From the IMG/VR virus record IMGVR_UViG_3300025942_000014, positions 1 through 38,414 of that record: a stretch of DNA of 38,414 bases; one strand, given 5' to 3'. The DNA comes from a virus. Position 1 is the stretch's first letter; every line of letters begins with the position of its first letter. This document shows, piece by piece, positions 35,325-38,414 of the stretch. Below the pieces are notes generated by a model. The model made no database searches. It was not told where the DNA came from and worked only from the letters and a program-made list of their open reading frames with translations. The position numbers were made by a program, and so were the translations under genes.

Positions 35325-36560
35325 ATGGCTTTCGATCTCACGACTCTCGCTGACGACCTGAAGAACCGGTTCACGCCGGACTTCATCGAGTCGATGGTGT
35401 ACCCGCGCAAGCCCCTGTTCGCTGCGCTCAAGAAAATGAAGGAGATGACGGGCGACAAGTGGTTGCAGCCCGTTGTTTTCGACGACCTGCAGGCGACGTC
35501 CGCGGACTTTATCACCGCGCAGACGCAGTCCGCAGCGGCCGGCCCCGGCCTCGATCGCTTCGAGGTCACGCGCATCAAGAAGTACAGCTTCGCGCGCGTC
35601 GACAACGAAACCATCCTGGCGACCAAGGGGGACCAGGGCGCGTTCTTCCAGGCCCTGACCAAGGCCATCGACCAGAGCATGTCCGCGCAGGGTCGCCGGC
35701 TGAACTGGGAGCTGTACAAGGAGGGCTGGGGCGACATCGGCCAGGTGGCGAACTCCACCTTCGCCGGCACCACCCTGAACCTGACCAACCAGAACGACGT
35801 GGTTCGGTTCTCGAAGGGCCAGACCCTGGTGGTATCGACCTCGCAGAACGCCGCCGTTCTGAAGGCGGGCACCTGGACCGTCGCTGGCGTCAACCGAGCC
35901 GCGGGTACCGTCCTGCTGACCGGCACCCTCGCCGCAGGCATCGCGACCGTCGCGCAGAACGACTGGATCTTTCTCCAGGGCGACCGGGAAGATTCGGCCA
36001 CCCCCACGCGTCGGTGCCTCGCTGGCCTCGAAGCGTACGTGCCGGCCACCGCGCCGAGCTCCACCGCCTTCTTCGCCGTGGATCGGACGCAGGACTCCCG
36101 CCTGGGCGGCCTGCGCTACGACGGAACCGGACAGCCCATCGAAGAGGCGTTGATTGACGCCGCTGCGCTGGCTGGTCGCGAAGGCGCGCAGCTCGACTTC
36201 GGCGTGCTGAACCCGATCACCTACGGACAGCTGATCAAGAGCCTCGGCTCGAAGGTTCAGTACGTCCGCATGGACCAGGGGAGCAACGAGGCCAAGGTGG
36301 GCTTCGAAGGGATCCGGCTGTACACCCCGGCCGGTCAGGTCGACTTCTTCCAGGACCAGGACTGCCCGAGCAATCGCGCCTGGATGCTGCAGCTGAACAC
36401 CTGGATGTTCGGCTCCATGGGTGACGTCCCCCGCGTCATCAACACTGACGGGCTGGAAGTGCTCCGCGGCTCCAACTACGACGGCGTCGAACTGCGCGTT
36501 GGCTACTACGGCAACGTCATCGGCAAGGCGCCGGGCTGGAACATCAACGTCCAAATCTAA
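35325..36560 (+). CDS. Major capsid protein (411 aa)
   Basis: Begins AFDLTTLADDLKNRFTPDFI and has the pattern of P22-like/HK97-fold capsid proteins: ATKGDQGAFFQALTKAI (about 108-124), NWELYKEGWGDIG, a glycine-rich beta insertion (about 135-225), and the P-loop-like CPSNRAWMLQLNTW followed by YYGNVIGKAPGWNINVQI at the C-terminus. The gene has a proper Shine-Dalgarno (GGAGG, 8 bp before ATG) and no class A element, unlike the scaffold. It is the likely most abundant virion protein. Stop TAA is followed by a GC hairpin. Confidence 0.8.
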   Translation: MAFDLTTLADDLKNRFTPDFIESMVYPRKPLFAALKKMKEMTGDKWLQPVVFDDLQATSADFITAQTQSAAAGPGLDRFEVTRIKKYSFARVDNETILATKGDQGAFFQALTKAIDQSMSAQGRRLNWELYKEGWGDIGQVANSTFAGTTLNLTNQNDVVRFSKGQTLVVSTSQNAAVLKAGTWTVAGVNRAAGTVLLTGTLAAGIATVAQNDWIFLQGDREDSATPTRRCLAGLEAYVPATAPSSTAFFAVDRTQDSRLGGLRYDGTGQPIEEALIDAAALAGREGAQLDFGVLNPITYGQLIKSLGSKVQYVRMDQGSNEAKVGFEGIRLYTPAGQVDFFQDQDCPSNRAWMLQLNTWMFGSMGDVPRVINTDGLEVLRGSNYDGVELRVGYYGNVIGKAPGWNINVQI

Positions 36561-36573
36561 GCGGCTGCGGCGC

Positions 36574-36597
36574 GGGCCGGCTGAGCATCGCCGGCCC
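36574..36597 (+). terminator. GC-rich hairpin after the capsid gene
   Basis: GGGCCGGC (36574-36581) and GCCGGCCC (36590-36597) form an 8-bp perfect stem with an 8-nt loop, 13 bp after the capsid stop. It lacks a T run, so it may be an attenuator, processing or mRNA-stabilising element. Confidence 0.45.
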
Positions 36598-36626
36598 CGC
36601 TGCGGTCTCTCAGGAGACACCACCCA

Positions 36627-37055
36627 ATGGCAAATCGAAATTTTGCTCCGCTCTCCGGCTCCGTCAAGCGCGGCGTCGTGAAGCTGGTCGGACGCTTCAA
36701 GACGACCACCAGCGGCACCTTGTCGACGACTGCTGCTGACTTCTCGTCCGCGAAGCAGGCCGGCTTCACGCTGGCCAAGACCGCCGCCAAGACTGGCCGC
36801 TACACCGTCTCGCTGCAGGACAAGTACATGGCCCTGCTGGCGTTGAACGCGGTGCCCAGTGGCGCCGCCGACGCTGCCTATGCGATCGCCAAGGGGACGC
36901 ACTCGTTTCCACGCAACGTCGCGGTGGTCGGTTCGTCGTCTGCCAACGGGTCGCTGGACATCCAGTTCGCGCGCTCCGACACCATGGCCGATGCCGAGGT
37001 CGAGGACGGCGCGACCATCTACATCGAGCTCACGCTCGACAACTCGTCGGTGTAA
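36627..37055 (+). CDS. Capsid-associated structural protein (142 aa)
   Basis: MANRNFAPLSGSVKRGVVKL, GRFKTTTSGTLSTTAADFSS and, near the end, ADAEVEDGATIYIELTLDNS give a beta-rich small protein. It is preceded by a good Shine-Dalgarno (CAGGAGA) and no class A element. Its place after the major capsid gene and its composition suggest a decoration or head-stabilising protein. No specific homologue is claimed. Confidence 0.55.
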   Translation: MANRNFAPLSGSVKRGVVKLVGRFKTTTSGTLSTTAADFSSAKQAGFTLAKTAAKTGRYTVSLQDKYMALLALNAVPSGAADAAYAIAKGTHSFPRNVAVVGSSSANGSLDIQFARSDTMADAEVEDGATIYIELTLDNSSV

Positions 37056-37058
37056 CCG

Positions 37059-37292
37059 ATGGACGCCGCCAAGCAAAAGCTGGCGAACGCTCTCCTGCGA
37101 ACGCCGCGGGTGAAAGACCTGGACAAGGATCCAGATCGGACGCCCGCGGAAAAGCCGGAGATGGTCGGCCTGCAAGATGCGATGCGAAAGCTCGGCAAGG
37201 CGCTCAACGAGGAAGACTCGCCGCGCGCTGCCGAGGCGTTCCGCGACGCCTACAAAATCTGCAACGGCTACAGCACCGACGAAGGGGAGTGA
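37059..37292 (+). CDS. Small hypothetical protein (77 aa)
   Basis: MDAAKQKLANALLRTPRVKD, KDPDRTPAEKPEMVGLQDAM and RDAYKICNGYSTDEGE. Helical, charged, begins 3 bp after the previous stop. The NGYS-type end resembles small head-tail genes of podoviruses. Function unknown. Confidence 0.5.
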   Translation: MDAAKQKLANALLRTPRVKDLDKDPDRTPAEKPEMVGLQDAMRKLGKALNEEDSPRAAEAFRDAYKICNGYSTDEGE

Positions 37293-37298
37293 TCCGGG

Positions 37299-37940
37299 GT
37301 GGCGACCACGCTCCTCCAGCTCCGCAACCGGGTCCGCGACCGCGCCGATCTGGTTGCGGACAACTTCGTCCTCGACGCGACGCTGACCCAGTGGATCAAC
37401 GACAGCGCGCAAGAGCTGTACGATCTGCTCTTGCAGTCGGGGCAGGACTGGTTCGTCACCAGCGCGCCGATCACGGTCACGTCGCCCGCGGTGAGTTTCC
37501 CGGTGCCCACCGGCGCGGTGCGCTTCCACGGCCTCGACCGGGACATCGGCGGTGGAAAGTACGAGAGCATCAAGCGAGGTGTCTTCCGTGAGCGCTTCTC
37601 GTACACCGAGCGCCGCTACGTCGCGACGAAGGCCACGGTGTTCATCTTCCCGGGGACCAGCGCGCCGGGCACCTATGTCCAGTGGTACACCCCGGCCTTC
37701 TCGCCGCTGGTGGCCGACATCGACACCTTCGACGGCATCGACGGGTGGGAGGAATACATCGTTGTCGACGCCGCGCTGAAGTGCCGCGTGAAGGGAGAGG
37801 AGGACACCAGCGATCTCCTGGGCGCCAAGATGGCTTTGCGCGCGCGGATTCAGACGATGGCCGCGACCCGCGACGCCTCGGAGCCGTCCCGCGTCGTGGA
37901 CGTCCACGCGGACGACGAATTCAACAACGACATGTGGTGA
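37299..37940 (+). CDS. Head-tail connector/adaptor protein (213 aa)
   Basis: Begins ATTLLQLRNRVRDRADLVAD with NFVLDATLTQWINDSAQELY, the pattern of P22 gp4-like or T7 gp11-like podovirus adaptors. A beta-rich middle (about 55-120) and helical end (AMALRARIQTMAAT) follow. It joins the portal to the tail. GTG start 6 bp after the previous stop. Confidence 0.7.
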   Translation: MATTLLQLRNRVRDRADLVADNFVLDATLTQWINDSAQELYDLLLQSGQDWFVTSAPITVTSPAVSFPVPTGAVRFHGLDRDIGGGKYESIKRGVFRERFSYTERRYVATKATVFIFPGTSAPGTYVQWYTPAFSPLVADIDTFDGIDGWEEYIVVDAALKCRVKGEEDTSDLLGAKMALRARIQTMAATRDASEPSRVVDVHADDEFNNDMW

Positions 37941-37944
37941 CGCC

Positions 37945-38414
37945 GTGTCGGAATTCTGGCAGTCCCAGGGCAACCGCAACACCGACGCCGCCCAGCAGCA
38001 GATCCAGGTACTACAGGCGGCGCTCGAGGGCCCGCTCCCTCTGCGGACGCTGTCCGTTGCGCAGTCGGCCGTCGTGGACGCGAACGCCAGGTGCGTGCGC
38101 TACGTGGGCAGCACGGCATCCGACGTCCTGACACTGCCCACGGCGAACGCCCTGGGTGCTGGCGTGGGCCAGGCGATCGTGCTGGTCAACACGTCCGCCG
38201 TGGCGATCTCTGTCGTCCCCAGCGGCGCGGACACCCTTAACGGCGTGACGACGGCGTACAACCTCGCGGCGCGATCGCAGGTGCTGTTCGTGGCCGACGC
38301 GCAGGGCGCCTGGTGGGCCATGCCCGTGCCGGACCTGACGGGCAGGCTGCTTCGCTCGACGGTGCTGACCGGCACCAGCCTGACGGTGTTCCCTGGCACC
38401 AAGAGCTACCGACT
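37945..38414 (+). CDS. Tail/collar protein, N-terminal part (runs off right end)
   Basis: The GTG start lies 4 bp after the adaptor stop. The product reads SEFWQSQGNRNTDAAQQQIQ, then VAQSAVVDANARCVRYVGST and SDVLTLPTANALGAGVGQAI. The last codons encode TVLTGTSLTVFPGTKSYR. That ending, followed in typical phage proteins by a glycine-rich run, continues in frame into base 2 of the window (GGGGGV). The final two bases of the window plus its first base form a Leu codon. It is therefore probably one gene of about 346 codons split by the contig ends. Confidence 0.7.
   Translation, partial: MSEFWQSQGNRNTDAAQQQIQVLQAALEGPLPLRTLSVAQSAVVDANARCVRYVGSTASDVLTLPTANALGAGVGQAIVLVNTSAVAISVVPSGADTLNGVTTAYNLAARSQVLFVADAQGAWWAMPVPDLTGRLLRSTVLTGTSLTVFPGTKSYR

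Noticed and set aside
35121-37982. Very long minus-strand open frame opposite the capsid genes
   Set aside because: It is Arg/His/Val-rich antisense of well-supported scaffold, capsid and connector genes, an effect of high GC codon bias.
882-38414. Phage-encoded RNA polymerase that might read the start-anchored elements
   Set aside because: No single-subunit RNA polymerase gene or large unassigned cytoplasmic enzyme is present in the window.

Overview
The window looks like the essentially complete genome of a temperate, podovirus-like tailed phage. The DNA is very GC-rich and genes are packed stop to start. It carries one set of terminase, portal, scaffold, capsid, connector and nozzle-like genes, an integrase, a candidate attP and an early replication/recombination operon. 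No tail tube, sheath or tape-measure gene is seen. Three genes encode lipoproteins or secreted proteins of a style common in Myxococcota, and the attP matches the 3' half of a tRNA-Phe. A Myxococcota (deltaproteobacterial) host is therefore an inference, not proven. The last ORF (from 37945) runs off the right end and continues in frame into the glycine-rich ORF at base 1, so the window is probably a circular contig cut inside a tail gene.

Layout. 25.0-38.4 kb: packaging and head genes (DUF5681-type terminase-associated protein, GNAT acetyltransferase, terminase large subunit, portal, small virion proteins, repeat-rich tail protein, SGNH-hydrolase protein, scaffold, major capsid, connector), then the tail gene that wraps round to 0.6 kb. 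0.6-10.8 kb: a minus-strand lipoprotein, the nozzle-like protein, three large internal/ejection-type proteins, one secreted protein, one minus-strand gene and a small virion protein. 10.8-13.5 kb: small membrane, lipoprotein and hypothetical genes where a lysis cassette would be expected, then a minus-strand trio (small protein, RusA resolvase, signal-peptide protein). 13.5-14.0 kb: HTH regulator and control region. 14.0-24.7 kb: early rightward operon (Sak4-like ATPase, PD-(D/E)XK nuclease, integrase with attP behind it, repeat protein, ParB-like protein, methyltransferase-like protein, SF2 helicase, zinc-finger/Toprim primase, Dam methylase, zinc-finger and HTH small proteins), mostly chained by 4-bp start/stop overlaps.

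The most unusual signal is a 20-bp element placed directly before the start codons of eleven genes, ten of them in the virion/packaging region and one on the minus strand. Its invariant core is AAC-N4-GTGC, always ending 6 nt before ATG or GTG, and these genes lack a Shine-Dalgarno sequence. Two copies carry a 13-bp palindrome exactly 53 bp before the start, and that palindrome recurs in the early control region and inside the ParB-like gene. A second start-anchored element (TATCAT six bases before ATG) precedes the first early gene and the minus-strand lipoprotein. Together they suggest a two-class, possibly leaderless, gene-start system. A 312-bp hairpin-rich gap just before the terminase region is a candidate cos/pac site or structured RNA.
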